Below, piece after piece: positions 14,968 to 24,611 of a stretch of DNA of 64,000 nt. Position numbers and translations under genes: made by a program. The stretch's first letter is position 1; every line of letters begins with the position of its first letter. Source of the DNA: Marisediminitalea lipolytica (GTDB taxonomy: Bacteria > Pseudomonadota > Gammaproteobacteria > Enterobacterales > Alteromonadaceae); assembly GCF_001758465.1 (NCBI RefSeq), contig NZ_MJIC01000010.1, forward strand, positions 496,001 to 560,000, read 5' to 3'. The notes below the pieces were generated by a model. That model was not told the origin of the DNA and searched no databases. It was given only the letters and a program-made list of their open reading frames with translations.

Positions 14968-17676
14968 ATGAGAAAAACACACCTCAGTTGTGCAGTACTG
15001 GCTGCACTGGCGTCAGGCGGCGCTTTTGCTCAAACAGCCGAATCAAAGGCGCAGTTCGAAACCATCGAAGTTACCGCCACCAAGCGTACTGAATCTATTC
15101 AGGATGTGCCGGTTGCCGTGTCAGCATTAAGTGGCGATGCCCTGGAAAACATGGGTATCGACAACTTCCAGGACTACGTAGAATTCTTACCTAATGTGGT
15201 ATTCCAGGGCACTGGCCCTGGCCAGAACGAAATATACATCCGTGGTGCGGCCACTACGCAGTCAAGCATCACGCTGTCATCAGTTCAGGCTCTTCAGCCT
15301 TCAGTGGCCTTCTACCAGGACGAAATGCCGGTTTCTATGGCCGGTCGTAACCTGGATATCTTTGCCACCGACGTCGAGCGTGTGGAAGTACTGCCGGGGC
15401 CACAGGGTACCCTGTTTGGTGCCAGCTCACAGGCCGGTACCGTACGTTTAATCACCAAAAAGCCAGACCACGCAGGTTTTGCGGCTGGTTTTGATACCGC
15501 CATCGCCACCACCAAAGGCGGTGAGATGAGCAACACGGTTGAGGCGTACATCAATATTACCCCAACTGACGACCTGGCTTTACGCGTTGTTGCTTACAAC
15601 GATAAGCAGGGCGGCTGGATTGATAACATCGAAAACAATCCGGGTAACGGTGGTTACATCGGCAGTGCCGTGGTAGTCGACCGAATTTCTGGCGGCGCAT
15701 TGGCAGGTTACGGTGCGGATCCGGCTGAGATGGATTCTCGTCGTATTGTTAATAACGGCATTACACCAAGCACGGCTGCTGTGGTATCACCACGCAACAG
15801 TCAGCATGTTGAAGATGACTTTAACGACGCGGTGTATGCCGGTGCGCGTTTTGGTTTGTCTTATCACATTAATTCAGACTGGGATTTACTGGTTCAGCAC
15901 ACTCAGCAATCGCTGGATACCGAAGGTGTATTTGCTTACGACCCAACAGTCGCTGAAGACCAGGCGATTCGTTTCCAGGCGGATGAAAACTCAGATGAGT
16001 TTGGTTTAACCACCTGGACCGTAGACGGTCGTTTAGACAAACTCGACGTGGTGTACACCGGTGGTTATTTAGACCGCGAAATCGACACCGTAACGGATTA
16101 CACCGGCTACACCAACGGTGGTCTGTTCTCAGCGTACTACCTGTGTAACCACTACGACACCCCGGATAACCCTGCTGATATTCGCTGTCTGGACCCGGTT
16201 AAATACTATAAAGAAGATACCACCAGCACTCGCATGACGCACGAATTCCGTATCGACACTAAGTTCGACGCGCCATTCCGCATCACAGCTGGTTTGTTCT
16301 ACGACGAACAGGAAGTGGCTACAGTCGGTCAGTTTAAGATTGCTAACACCGAAATGACCACCTTTGGTTTTGATAACCTGCAGCGCACTTTGGTGGGCAA
16401 TGAAGGTATCAACAGTGACGGCGGTCCGTTCCCGTCTGAAATCAGCTTTGCTAACGATATTACTCACACAATTGAGCAGATTGCGGTATTCGGTCAGATG
16501 GAGTATGATATTACTGATACCCTGACGGCGAGCTTAGGCGCACGTTGGTATCAGATTGATGATATCTACACCGGTTCAACCACTACCGTTGACGTAACCC
16601 GCCGTGTTAAAGCGTTTGGTTCAATGGATCCGGATGAACTGGCAGCCGTTGGCCTGGACCCGGATGCAGTAGCCGCAGCCGTAGCCAGCGGCCAGCTTGA
16701 AGTTGGCGATTTAGGCTCTGACGGCGTATTAACCGTAGACGACACTATCTTTAAGTTCGGTCTGGATTGGAAGATGAGTGAAGACGTGCTGTTCTTTGCT
16801 AACTATTCAGAAGGTTTCCGTCCGCCGGTCACCAACCGTGTAGGTGGTGGTCTGTCGAACAACCAGTCTGGCGCGTTTGAAGGCTTCCGTATTCCTGTGT
16901 ACTCCACCACGGATACTCTGGATAACTATGAAGTGGGTATGAAAGGTGATTTCTTAGACGGTATCGTGCGTATCAACGCCACAGCTTACTACTCTGAAAT
17001 CGGCGAACTGCAAACTTCACGTTTTGACCCCACAAACATCAGCTTCCTGGTATTCACCGACAACGTAGGTGATGCTGAGATTAAAGGTTTGGATGCTGAT
17101 ATCACCTGGCTGGCAACCGATGACTTAGTCGTTAACGCAGCCTTCAGCATGATTGATACCGAGCTGACTCGTGTTAACCCTGAGCTTGAAGGCATTGCCG
17201 CTGGTGTAGGTAGCGAACTGCCTTACACTGCAAGCTTCTCTGGTAACATCAATGCGCGTTACTACTTTGAGCTGGATGGCGGCCAACAAGGTTTTGTTAA
17301 TGCCTCAGTTGCCTACACTGGTGACCGTTTAGCCGGCATGGTAATGGACGCCTATGTAATGGAAGATGCCACCCGTCACATCTACGGCATGGGCTCTGGC
17401 CTGAAAATCGAAGACGAAGCGGCCGTATACGAAGGGGCTACCTTCACCGACGCTGACGGCAACGCCTTCCGTGGTGGCCGTTACGTGCAGGAAAGCTACT
17501 TTATCAGCAACGTGTCTGTGGGTATGTCTGACGACAGTTGGAAAGTAGAGCTGTTCATCGACAACCTGTTCGACGAATCCGCTATCCTGAACGTGGATAC
17601 TCAGCAGTTTACGCCTAAGGTTGTTACCAACCGTCCGCGTACCATGGGTGTACGTTTCTCTTTCGATTATTATTAA
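14968..17676 (+). CDS. TonB-dependent outer-membrane receptor
   Basis: A 902-residue receptor. The signal peptide is 1-21 (ASGGAFAQ), a TonB box follows (FETIEVTATKR, about 31-41), and the plug domain covers about 45-165 (IQDVPVAVSAL; VEVLPGPQGTLFGASSQAGT). The remaining 730 residues are the barrel, ending in an aromatic-terminated strand (GVRFSFDYY). This type of plug belongs to the large group of alteromonad and sphingomonad receptors for organic nutrients rather than classical siderophore receptors; the ligand is unknown. It is followed after 83 bp and a terminator by a TPR-sulfotransferase on the same strand. Codon choice is strongly biased (ACC, GGT, CGT), suggesting high expression. The 263-bp upstream region is AT-rich with no clear operator. 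Confidence 0.88.
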   Translation: MRKTHLSCAVLAALASGGAFAQTAESKAQFETIEVTATKRTESIQDVPVAVSALSGDALENMGIDNFQDYVEFLPNVVFQGTGPGQNEIYIRGAATTQSSITLSSVQALQPSVAFYQDEMPVSMAGRNLDIFATDVERVEVLPGPQGTLFGASSQAGTVRLITKKPDHAGFAAGFDTAIATTKGGEMSNTVEAYINITPTDDLALRVVAYNDKQGGWIDNIENNPGNGGYIGSAVVVDRISGGALAGYGADPAEMDSRRIVNNGITPSTAAVVSPRNSQHVEDDFNDAVYAGARFGLSYHINSDWDLLVQHTQQSLDTEGVFAYDPTVAEDQAIRFQADENSDEFGLTTWTVDGRLDKLDVVYTGGYLDREIDTVTDYTGYTNGGLFSAYYLCNHYDTPDNPADIRCLDPVKYYKEDTTSTRMTHEFRIDTKFDAPFRITAGLFYDEQEVATVGQFKIANTEMTTFGFDNLQRTLVGNEGINSDGGPFPSEISFANDITHTIEQIAVFGQMEYDITDTLTASLGARWYQIDDIYTGSTTTVDVTRRVKAFGSMDPDELAAVGLDPDAVAAAVASGQLEVGDLGSDGVLTVDDTIFKFGLDWKMSEDVLFFANYSEGFRPPVTNRVGGGLSNNQSGAFEGFRIPVYSTTDTLDNYEVGMKGDFLDGIVRINATAYYSEIGELQTSRFDPTNISFLVFTDNVGDAEIKGLDADITWLATDDLVVNAAFSMIDTELTRVNPELEGIAAGVGSELPYTASFSGNINARYYFELDGGQQGFVNASVAYTGDRLAGMVMDAYVMEDATRHIYGMGSGLKIEDEAAVYEGATFTDADGNAFRGGRYVQESYFISNVSVGMSDDSWKVELFIDNLFDESAILNVDTQQFTPKVVTNRPRTMGVRFSFDYY

Positions 17677-17706
17677 TACCTGATATTAATACATAATAAG
17701 AGCTGT

Positions 17707-17731
17707 AAGGCAGGCGAAAGCCTGCCTTTTT
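17707..17731 (+). terminator. Intrinsic terminator of the large TonB receptor gene
   Basis: Stem AAGGCAGGC-GAAA-GCCTGCCTT followed by further T residues. Readthrough into the sulfotransferase gene 29 bp downstream remains possible. Confidence 0.85.
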
Positions 17732-17759
17732 CGTGGTCAGAACAAGAACGTAATTTCCT

Positions 17760-19733
17760 ATGTCACAAGATTTTTCCATCCAGTTTCAGTCAATTAAGCG
17801 TGCGTTACAAAGTAAGAACCTGTCTCAGGCGGCGCAACTGATAGCCTCTTTAAAGACCAGCGAGTTGGCTGTAGTGCAACAAGTTGAGCTGTTTTATTTG
17901 TCGGCGGTAACGCAGCGGATGGCAGGGCAATTCAACACCGCCATTGGCGAACTGGAACAGTTATTAAATCTTCGGCCAGAACATGGCCGGGCATATCAGG
18001 AACTGGCTTATAATTATCAGGCGCTAAATCAGCCGGATAAAGCTGCCAGCGCGTTTTTTAAGGCTACCCATTATAATCCGGCGTTAATGACAAGCTGGAA
18101 ACAGCTGCTGAATATTTATCGGCAGCATCAGGACACTAACGCTGAACAACTGGCGTTACAACATATTGCTTATCTCGAACAGTTGCCTGCGCCCATTCTT
18201 GGGGCCTACGACCTGATGTACGAAAAACAGCTGGCCAGCGCTGAACAGGTATGCCGGCAGTTTTTACAACAGCACAAACATCATCCTGAAGGAATGTTGT
18301 TGCTGGCTGAGCTGGGCATTCAACTGAAGGTTTACCACGACGCGGAATTCCTGTTGGAAAGCTGTGTTGAGTTGTATCCGGATAACCTGCGTGCGGTGAT
18401 TGCTTACCTTGGGCTACTGGCAAAATTAGGCAAGCATCAGCGAGTTGTAACTATCAGCGATCAGCAGTTACAAACCTACCCGGATAACCTGCAAATTCTG
18501 ATGGCGAAAGCCAACGCGTTATTGGGTATCAACCGAACCGCCGACGCTATCGCTATTTTTACTGCGTTAATCGAAGAAGACCAGGATCGTCCTGGTGTGT
18601 GGCTGGCTCTTGGTCATGCTTATAAAACCACAGGCGAAAGTGCTAAAGCCGTAGAGGCCTATTTGCAGGCAGCGCACTACCATAAGCAGTTTGGTGACGC
18701 ATACTGGAGTCTGGCCAATATGAAGTCATATCGTTTTGACGAGGATGCGCTGGCTAATATGGCCGCCATTGAAGCGGATCCTTCGGTGGGCGTTGATGAC
18801 CGCATTCATCTGTGTTTTGCGCTGGGCAAAGGCTATGAGGATGCTAAACAGTTTGAGGCTGCGTTTAAGTATTACGAAAAGGGAAATAAGCTTAAGCTGA
18901 TCTCCGTGGGGTATGACATAACCCGCACTGAAGACGCCATAGCTGCGCAAATTGATGCTTGCACGCCAGCGGTGTTTGCCAACGTAAAAGGCGGTTTTCC
19001 ATCGCCTGAGCCTATTTTTATTGTGGGCATGCCACGGGCTGGCTCTACTTTGCTGGAACAAATTCTGGCATCGCACAGCGACATTGACGGCACCATGGAA
19101 CTGCATAATATCTTGAGTCTGGCATCGTCGGTGGGCGCACAGAGTACCAGTGGAGGCAAGCCTTATCCTTATTGTCTGGCTGATTTGTCGGCCGATCAAT
19201 GCTATCAGCTGGGTAAGCAGTTTATCCAACAAACCCGTTACTACCGCGGTTCAGCACCGTTCTTTATCGATAAAATGCCCAATAACTTTATGCATGTGGG
19301 CTTTATTAAACGCATTTTACCCAACGCAAAAATCATTGATGCACGACGGGATCCGCTGGATTGCTGTTTCAGCAACTTTAAACAGTTATTTGGCGAGGGA
19401 CAGGATTTTTCTTACGGTCTCGATGAAGTTGGCCTCTATTATCAGGCTTACGAAAAGCTGATGGCTCACTGGGATGAGGTGTTACCCGGGGCGGTACTGC
19501 GCGTGCAGCACGAAGACGTGCTGGACGATCTGGAGGGGCAGGTTAAGCGGATGCTGGATTACCTGGGTATCCCCTTTGAGCAGGCGTGTCTGGATTTTTA
19601 TCAAACCGAAAGACTGATTAAAACCCCCAGTGCCGAACAGGTTCGCCAGCCTATTAACCGCAAAGGGCAGGGACGTTGGCAACCTTTTGAAGCGTCGCTT
19701 GACCCATTGTTAGCGCGATTTAACCGCCAGTAA
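17760..19733 (+). CDS. Tetratricopeptide repeat sulfotransferase
   Basis: A 657-residue fusion. Residues 1 to about 370 are helical TPR repeats (for example AYQELAYNYQALNQPDKAASAFFKA split across repeats near 75-100, and WLALGHAYKTTGESAKAVEA near 280). Residues from about 415 form a PAPS-dependent sulfotransferase domain: PIFIVGMPRAGSTLLEQIL is the 5'-phosphosulfate loop and DARRDPLDCCFSNFKQLF the 3'-phosphate-binding part. No signal peptide, so it acts in the cytoplasm. This architecture is frequent next to TonB receptors in alteromonads and sphingomonads, with unknown acceptor. The N-terminal TPRs may select a protein or peptide substrate, which is inference. Confidence 0.88.
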   Translation: MSQDFSIQFQSIKRALQSKNLSQAAQLIASLKTSELAVVQQVELFYLSAVTQRMAGQFNTAIGELEQLLNLRPEHGRAYQELAYNYQALNQPDKAASAFFKATHYNPALMTSWKQLLNIYRQHQDTNAEQLALQHIAYLEQLPAPILGAYDLMYEKQLASAEQVCRQFLQQHKHHPEGMLLLAELGIQLKVYHDAEFLLESCVELYPDNLRAVIAYLGLLAKLGKHQRVVTISDQQLQTYPDNLQILMAKANALLGINRTADAIAIFTALIEEDQDRPGVWLALGHAYKTTGESAKAVEAYLQAAHYHKQFGDAYWSLANMKSYRFDEDALANMAAIEADPSVGVDDRIHLCFALGKGYEDAKQFEAAFKYYEKGNKLKLISVGYDITRTEDAIAAQIDACTPAVFANVKGGFPSPEPIFIVGMPRAGSTLLEQILASHSDIDGTMELHNILSLASSVGAQSTSGGKPYPYCLADLSADQCYQLGKQFIQQTRYYRGSAPFFIDKMPNNFMHVGFIKRILPNAKIIDARRDPLDCCFSNFKQLFGEGQDFSYGLDEVGLYYQAYEKLMAHWDEVLPGAVLRVQHEDVLDDLEGQVKRMLDYLGIPFEQACLDFYQTERLIKTPSAEQVRQPINRKGQGRWQPFEASLDPLLARFNRQ

Positions 19734-19747
19734 ATCAGGCTGCGGCG

Positions 19748-20560
19748 TTAATATTTGCGCCGCTGCAATCCGGTTTCGGCAAGGATCTTTGCCGATATTT
19801 CTTCAATGGAGTACTTAGTACTGTTAAGAAAGGGGATTTTTTCTTTGCGGTACAGGTTTTCCACTTCCCGTAATTCCATCCGACACTGCTGGATTGATGC
19901 ATAACGGCTATTAGCCCTGCGTTCTGAACGGATTTGGCTGAGTCGGTTTGCTTCAATCGTTAAGCCAAACAGTTTATGTTTAAACTGGCGCAAGGCAATG
20001 GGCAGTTTCAGCATGTCGCCCATGTCTTCTTCGGTAAACGGATAATTTGCCGCTTTAATACCGTACTGCAGGGCCAGATAAAGGCTGGTAGGGGTTTTAC
20101 CGGAGCGGGATACGCCAACCAGTATAATGTCGGCTTCTTTATAGTCTTTCAGATTTGACCCATCGTCATTAGCAAGAGCGTAGTTAACAGCCTCAATCCG
20201 AATATCATAGGTTTTTTCGTGAATACTGTGGGTGCGATGTTTTTCTGGTTTTGATGGAACACCGATGATTTTTTCCAATGGCGCGACAAATTGGTCAAGA
20301 AAATTGTAGTTAATTCCCACAGATCTTGCGATGACTCGCCGAATATCCGGGTTTACTACTGTGTAAAAAACAAGCGGGCGTTCCCCGGTATCTTGAAAAC
20401 TTTCAGAAATTTTTTCTATTACGGCATACGCTTGTTCTTCAGTTTCAACAAAAGGAATTGTCTTATGATTAAATTCTGTAGGGAAAAGTGACAATAAAGC
20501 GTGGCCAAACACCTCTGCTGTAATAGCAGTACCGTCCGAAATGTAAAATGCAGTGCGCAC
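19748..20560 (-). CDS. ppsR: PEP synthase regulatory protein PpsR (kinase/pyrophosphorylase)
   Basis: A 270-residue DUF299 protein. It phosphorylates PEP synthase on a threonine using ADP (inactivating) and removes the phosphate with inorganic phosphate, giving pyrophosphate (reactivating). The P-loop GVSRSGKTPTSLYLA (about 151-165) and the N-terminal YISDGTAITAEVFGHALLSL are characteristic. Divergent from its target ppsA, sharing a 188-bp region with a HexR-like palindrome. It is convergent with the sulfotransferase gene at 14 bp, with no visible terminator between them. Confidence 0.95.
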   Translation of the reverse strand: MRTAFYISDGTAITAEVFGHALLSLFPTEFNHKTIPFVETEEQAYAVIEKISESFQDTGERPLVFYTVVNPDIRRVIARSVGINYNFLDQFVAPLEKIIGVPSKPEKHRTHSIHEKTYDIRIEAVNYALANDDGSNLKDYKEADIILVGVSRSGKTPTSLYLALQYGIKAANYPFTEEDMGDMLKLPIALRQFKHKLFGLTIEANRLSQIRSERRANSRYASIQQCRMELREVENLYRKEKIPFLNSTKYSIEEISAKILAETGLQRRKY

Positions 20561-20579
20561 AACAACTCCTTAACTTTGT

Positions 20580-20594
20580 CGTAAATTTATTACG
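20580..20594. promoter_or_regulatory. HexR-like palindrome between ppsR and ppsA
   Basis: Sequence CGTAAATTTATTACG keeps the GTAA-N7-TTAC arms of the HexR consensus (TGTARTWWWAYTACA) but differs at the outer bases and one inner base. It is 20 bp upstream of ppsR and 155 bp upstream of ppsA. HexR control of ppsA is known in Shewanella and relatives. Confidence 0.45.
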
Positions 20595-20748
20595 AAATGA
20601 AATAAAATTTTACTTTCTTATAAGCGGCATTTTAGAATTTCCTTATGGAAAAGCCAGCCTCAATTAATTTTGGTGATGGTTTAACCTCTACCCTATCAGT
20701 TCACATTTTGTGAGCGTAAAGAGAAAGTGACAAGCTGGAGACTGTAAA

Positions 20749-23121
20749 GTGCAAGAGTACGTACTTTGGTATCAAGAGTTAGGCATGCACGATGTTAATC
20801 GTGTTGGCGGAAAAAATGCCTCGTTAGGTGAGATGATCTCAAACCTGGCGAACGCAGGTGTAAAAGTACCTGGAGGCTTTGCAACAACAGCCTATGCGTT
20901 TAATGAATTTTTAGAGCAAAGCGGACTTGAAGCTAGAATTCATGAAGTGTTGGACTCGTTAGACGTTGACGATGTTTCAGCACTGGCTGAAGCCGGTAAA
21001 AATATTCGCCAATGGATCATCGATACCCCTTTCCAGGGCAAACTCGAAGAAGAAATTCGCAGTGCGTTTGTAACTCTGCAAGGTAACGCAGGTGATGAAG
21101 CGTCGTTTGCCGTACGTTCTTCTGCCACCGCAGAAGATATGCCGGATGCGTCTTTTGCCGGTCAGCAGGAAACCTTCCTGAACGTGAAAGGTTATGACGC
21201 CGTTATTGTGGCAGTTAAGCACGTATTTGCTTCACTGTTTAACGACCGCGCTATCTCTTACCGTGTGCACCAGGGTTATGACCACAAGGGCGTAGCACTG
21301 TCTGCCGGTGTACAACGCATGGTTCGCAGTGACATTGCTTCTTCTGGCGTAATGTTCACCATCGATACCGAATCCGGTTTTGAAGACGTTGTGTTTGTAA
21401 CCAGTTCATTTGGCTTAGGCGAAATGGTGGTGCAGGGCGCGGTTAACCCGGACGAATTTTACGTTCACAAGCCAACCCTGGATAACGGTAAGCCAGCCAT
21501 TGTGCGCCGTAACCTGGGTAGCAAGCTAACCAAAATGATTTACTCTGCCGATCAGAGTCACGGTAACCAGGTAACTATCGTTGATATTGACCCGGCCGAC
21601 AGCAAAACATTCTCGTTAACCGACGACGAAGTCATGGCACTGGCTAAACAGGCACAAATCATCGAAAAACACTACGACCGTCCAATGGACATCGAGTGGG
21701 CTAAAGATGGTGTGGATGGCGAACTGTACATCGTTCAGGCGCGTCCTGAAACCGTCCGCAGCCGTGAAGATGCACAAACCATCGAACGCTTCCAGCTGAA
21801 AGGCTCAGCGGGTATTGTGTGTGAAGGCCGCGCAATTGGTCACAAGATTGGTGCTGGTCAGGCTAAGGTACTGGCGTCAATTGAAGAAATGGACAAGATC
21901 CAGGCTGGTGACGTGCTGGTAACGGACATGACTGACCCGGATTGGGAACCTATCATGAAGAAAGCGTCTGCGATTGTAACCAATCGTGGCGGCCGTACCT
22001 GTCACGCGGCAATCATCGCCCGTGAACTGGGTATTCCGGCAGTAGTAGGCTGTGGTAACGCGACAGACTCTATTAGCACCGGTGACAAGATTACCGTATC
22101 GTGCGCCGAGGGTGATACCGGTTATATCTACAACCAGGAACTGGAATTCGATGTAACCACATCGCGCATCGATTCTATGCCTGAATCACCAACCAAAGTG
22201 ATGATGAACGTGGGTAACCCGGATCGTGCATTCGACTTTGCCCGTTTACCACACAAGGGTGTTGGTCTGGCCCGTCTTGAGTTTATTATTAACCGCATGA
22301 TTGGCGTGCACCCTAAAGCACTGCTGAACTTTGACACTCAGCCGGAAGAACTGAAAGAAGAAATCAGCGATATGATCGCCGGTTACGAATCACCGAAAGA
22401 GTTCTACATCCAGAAACTGGTTGAAGGTATTTCTACTATCGGTGCTGCGTTCTCGCCAGAAAAAGTGATTGTTCGTATGTCTGACTTTAAGTCTAACGAA
22501 TACTTTAACTTAGTTGGCGGTTACCAGTACGAGCCGGACGAAGAAAACCCGATGCTGGGCTTCCGTGGTGCCAGCCGTTATGTGTCTGATGATTTCCGTG
22601 ACTGTTTTGCGCTGGAATGCGAAGCCATTAAACGCGTACGTAACGTAATGGGCCTGACTAACGTTGAGATCATGATCCCGTTTGTAAGAACGCTGGAAGA
22701 AGGTCGCAAGGTTATCGAATTACTGGCTGAACAAGGTCTTAAGCAAGGCGAAAACGGTCTGCGCGTTATCATGATGTGCGAACTGCCGTCTAACGCACTG
22801 CTGGCCGATCAGTTCCTCGATATCTTCGACGGGTTCTCGATTGGTTCAAACGACATGACTCAGCTGGCGCTTGGTCTTGACCGTGACTCTGGTTTGATTG
22901 CGCATCTGTTTGACGAGCGTAACGAAGCAGTTAAAGCGTTACTGGCGATGGCGATTCAGGCTGCCAAGAAGCGTGGCAAGTACGTGGGTATCTGTGGACA
23001 AGGTCCATCAGATCACGAAGACTTCGCTGCCTGGTTAGTAGAGCAGGGCATTGATTCGGTTTCGCTTAACCCGGATACCGTGGTTGAAACCTGGTTATAC
23101 CTGGCAGAAAAACTCGGTTAA
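20749..23121 (+). CDS. ppsA: Phosphoenolpyruvate synthase
   Basis: A 790-residue enzyme converting pyruvate, ATP and water to PEP, AMP and phosphate, the entry to gluconeogenesis. Order of domains: N-terminal ATP-grasp nucleotide-binding domain (about 15-350, [32 protein letters not shown]), central phosphohistidine domain with [14 protein letters not shown] (His near 420) and a C-terminal PEP/pyruvate TIM barrel (about 465-790, [30 protein letters not shown]). The GTG start is supported by GGAG eight bases upstream. Full family length. Regulated by PpsR, encoded divergently, and probably by HexR. Confidence 0.97.
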   Translation: MQEYVLWYQELGMHDVNRVGGKNASLGEMISNLANAGVKVPGGFATTAYAFNEFLEQSGLEARIHEVLDSLDVDDVSALAEAGKNIRQWIIDTPFQGKLEEEIRSAFVTLQGNAGDEASFAVRSSATAEDMPDASFAGQQETFLNVKGYDAVIVAVKHVFASLFNDRAISYRVHQGYDHKGVALSAGVQRMVRSDIASSGVMFTIDTESGFEDVVFVTSSFGLGEMVVQGAVNPDEFYVHKPTLDNGKPAIVRRNLGSKLTKMIYSADQSHGNQVTIVDIDPADSKTFSLTDDEVMALAKQAQIIEKHYDRPMDIEWAKDGVDGELYIVQARPETVRSREDAQTIERFQLKGSAGIVCEGRAIGHKIGAGQAKVLASIEEMDKIQAGDVLVTDMTDPDWEPIMKKASAIVTNRGGRTCHAAIIARELGIPAVVGCGNATDSISTGDKITVSCAEGDTGYIYNQELEFDVTTSRIDSMPESPTKVMMNVGNPDRAFDFARLPHKGVGLARLEFIINRMIGVHPKALLNFDTQPEELKEEISDMIAGYESPKEFYIQKLVEGISTIGAAFSPEKVIVRMSDFKSNEYFNLVGGYQYEPDEENPMLGFRGASRYVSDDFRDCFALECEAIKRVRNVMGLTNVEIMIPFVRTLEEGRKVIELLAEQGLKQGENGLRVIMMCELPSNALLADQFLDIFDGFSIGSNDMTQLALGLDRDSGLIAHLFDERNEAVKALLAMAIQAAKKRGKYVGICGQGPSDHEDFAAWLVEQGIDSVSLNPDTVVETWLYLAEKLG

Positions 23122-23141
23122 TTTAAGCCGTATACCATTTA

Positions 23142-23170
23142 GAAGGTCAGCCTCTGTGCTGGCCTTTTTT
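23142..23170 (+). terminator. Intrinsic terminator of ppsA
   Basis: Stem AAGGTCAGC / GCTGGCCTT with a 6-nt loop, followed by a T-run. Confidence 0.85.
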
Positions 23171-23221
23171 ATTGGTGCTGTTATCGTTAAGTCAGAACAA
23201 TGCTGAACAAGGGAAGGACTC

Positions 23222-24238
23222 ATGGTACAGCGCAACCGAAGCGGGCTTGCCTATTCAGGCTTATTAATGACTTTGGGCTTTCATCTGGAGGCGACCGCCC
23301 AGGAATCGTCTTTTACTGATGAACTTAATCATATCGTGGCGGAATTTGTCGCTGAAAATACCGCGATGACGGTAGTGGTGGCGGATTCTTCGCTTATTTC
23401 TCTGGGCATCATGGACTTTGATCCCAACGCCTTTGCTGACTTTGGCGATTTTGACGTAGGTAATGAAGAGTCTTTTGCGCTGAGAAAATCACTGCGCTCT
23501 TATTCTTTACCCTGGTCATTCAAGCCTAAAAAAATCGCCAAAGGCTGGCTGAGCCATTATGCTGTGCGAGTGTCTTACGTTGGTTCGGAGCAGGATATCG
23601 TCTATGACAACCCCGACTTCATTAATACCTTTGATGAAGAATCGTATCTCCTTTACGGCGAGAAAGGCTGGGAGTATCAGCTGCGTAAGCAATGGACGCT
23701 GTCATTCGCTATGGGGGGGCAGTATCTTTACTACCACAATAGCTTTGATTATCAGGATCCAACCTTACTGCTGTTACGCGGCTTTTTTGATGGCCAGGTG
23801 TTAAACACGTCCTATCAGGCCTGGCTGGTCGACCCGGTGGTGAGCGCCACCTATCGGGGTCATCTTTTCGGTCAGCGTTTTGATTATAAAATTCAGTATC
23901 GCCATGCGTTGGGCAGAACCTTTGCTACTGACAATCACAATCAGCATACGCAAATCGAAACCGGCCGTTTTAGCAATACCCTGACGTTTCACTACGAAAC
24001 GCCCAACGTGTTTGGTCGGCAGTCTCAGGTGAGAACACTGTTACGGCGAATTGATCTCACCGGTGATGCCACAGCGCCTATGGTCACCAGTCATTATTAT
24101 CAGTTTGGCGTTGGCTGGCTGGTTGACACCAGCGGCCCTGACAGCTGGTTGGATAACCTTGGGATTGGTGTCTCACTCAACGCGGGCAGCAATTTAAGCG
24201 GTGGTACAGTGGTTATTTTGTTTAACGAAGAGATGTAA
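23222..24238 (+). CDS. Outer-membrane beta-barrel protein, probably the solitary autotransporter-barrel family
   Basis: A 338-residue exported protein. The N-terminus is a signal peptide (about 1-29, ending ATAQE). A short region of 60 residues follows, then alternating aromatic/hydrophobic strands from about residue 95 to the end (HYAVRVSYVGS; WTLSFAMGGQYLYYH; YQFGVGWLV), typical of an outer-membrane barrel. The pattern and length recall the 'solitary outer membrane autotransporter beta-barrel' family described from vibrios, in which a barrel exists without a passenger. That family call is from memory and moderate. The last residues (VVILFNEEM) lack the usual terminal Phe. It follows ppsA after a terminator, so it is separately transcribed. 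AAGGA lies just before the ATG. Confidence 0.6.
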   Translation: MVQRNRSGLAYSGLLMTLGFHLEATAQESSFTDELNHIVAEFVAENTAMTVVVADSSLISLGIMDFDPNAFADFGDFDVGNEESFALRKSLRSYSLPWSFKPKKIAKGWLSHYAVRVSYVGSEQDIVYDNPDFINTFDEESYLLYGEKGWEYQLRKQWTLSFAMGGQYLYYHNSFDYQDPTLLLLRGFFDGQVLNTSYQAWLVDPVVSATYRGHLFGQRFDYKIQYRHALGRTFATDNHNQHTQIETGRFSNTLTFHYETPNVFGRQSQVRTLLRRIDLTGDATAPMVTSHYYQFGVGWLVDTSGPDSWLDNLGIGVSLNAGSNLSGGTVVILFNEEM

Positions 24239-24275
24239 CAAGCCAGCCCGGATGTTATGCCACCTATGAGCTGGT

Positions 24276-24509
24276 TTAACGGACCCGGGATTTACGCAGT
24301 CGTCTGAACAGTAATAAACGGTCCAGCTTGCGCGCGGAACTGGCCATTTGATTTTGAAAAAACTTTAACCAGGTACGGGCCCGGGGCCAGTCGTAACTCA
24401 GTAGCATCAGTCCGGCAATAACCAGCAGAATAGAGCCCGGCAGCAGGGTAAGAATGATCCCGCTGATAAACAGTAGTGCACCGAGGCTTAATCTAATGGT
24501 TTTTAACAT
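24276..24509 (-). CDS. Small PGPGW-like transmembrane protein
   Basis: A 77-residue membrane protein with a hydrophobic hairpin (about 5-40: ALLFISGIILTLLPGSILLV, then AGLMLLSY) and a strongly basic C-terminal helix (KLDRLLLFRRLRKSRVR). The Gly/Pro turn between the two hydrophobic stretches and the W following resemble the PGPGW family (PF09656), whose role is unknown. It is convergent with the outer-membrane barrel gene and monocistronic. It may be a positively charged membrane-curvature or scaffold peptide, but nothing in the sequence fixes a function. Confidence 0.6.
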   Translation of the reverse strand: MLKTIRLSLGALLFISGIILTLLPGSILLVIAGLMLLSYDWPRARTWLKFFQNQMASSARKLDRLLLFRRLRKSRVR

Positions 24510-24611
24510 TGCTTACGCAGTCCTGACAAAATTAATCGTATGCAGTTTAGTCAACTTTGCTGAAAATCCAACTCTATAAATGTAATAAATTATAACCGCA
24601 GGTTGTTGGAT

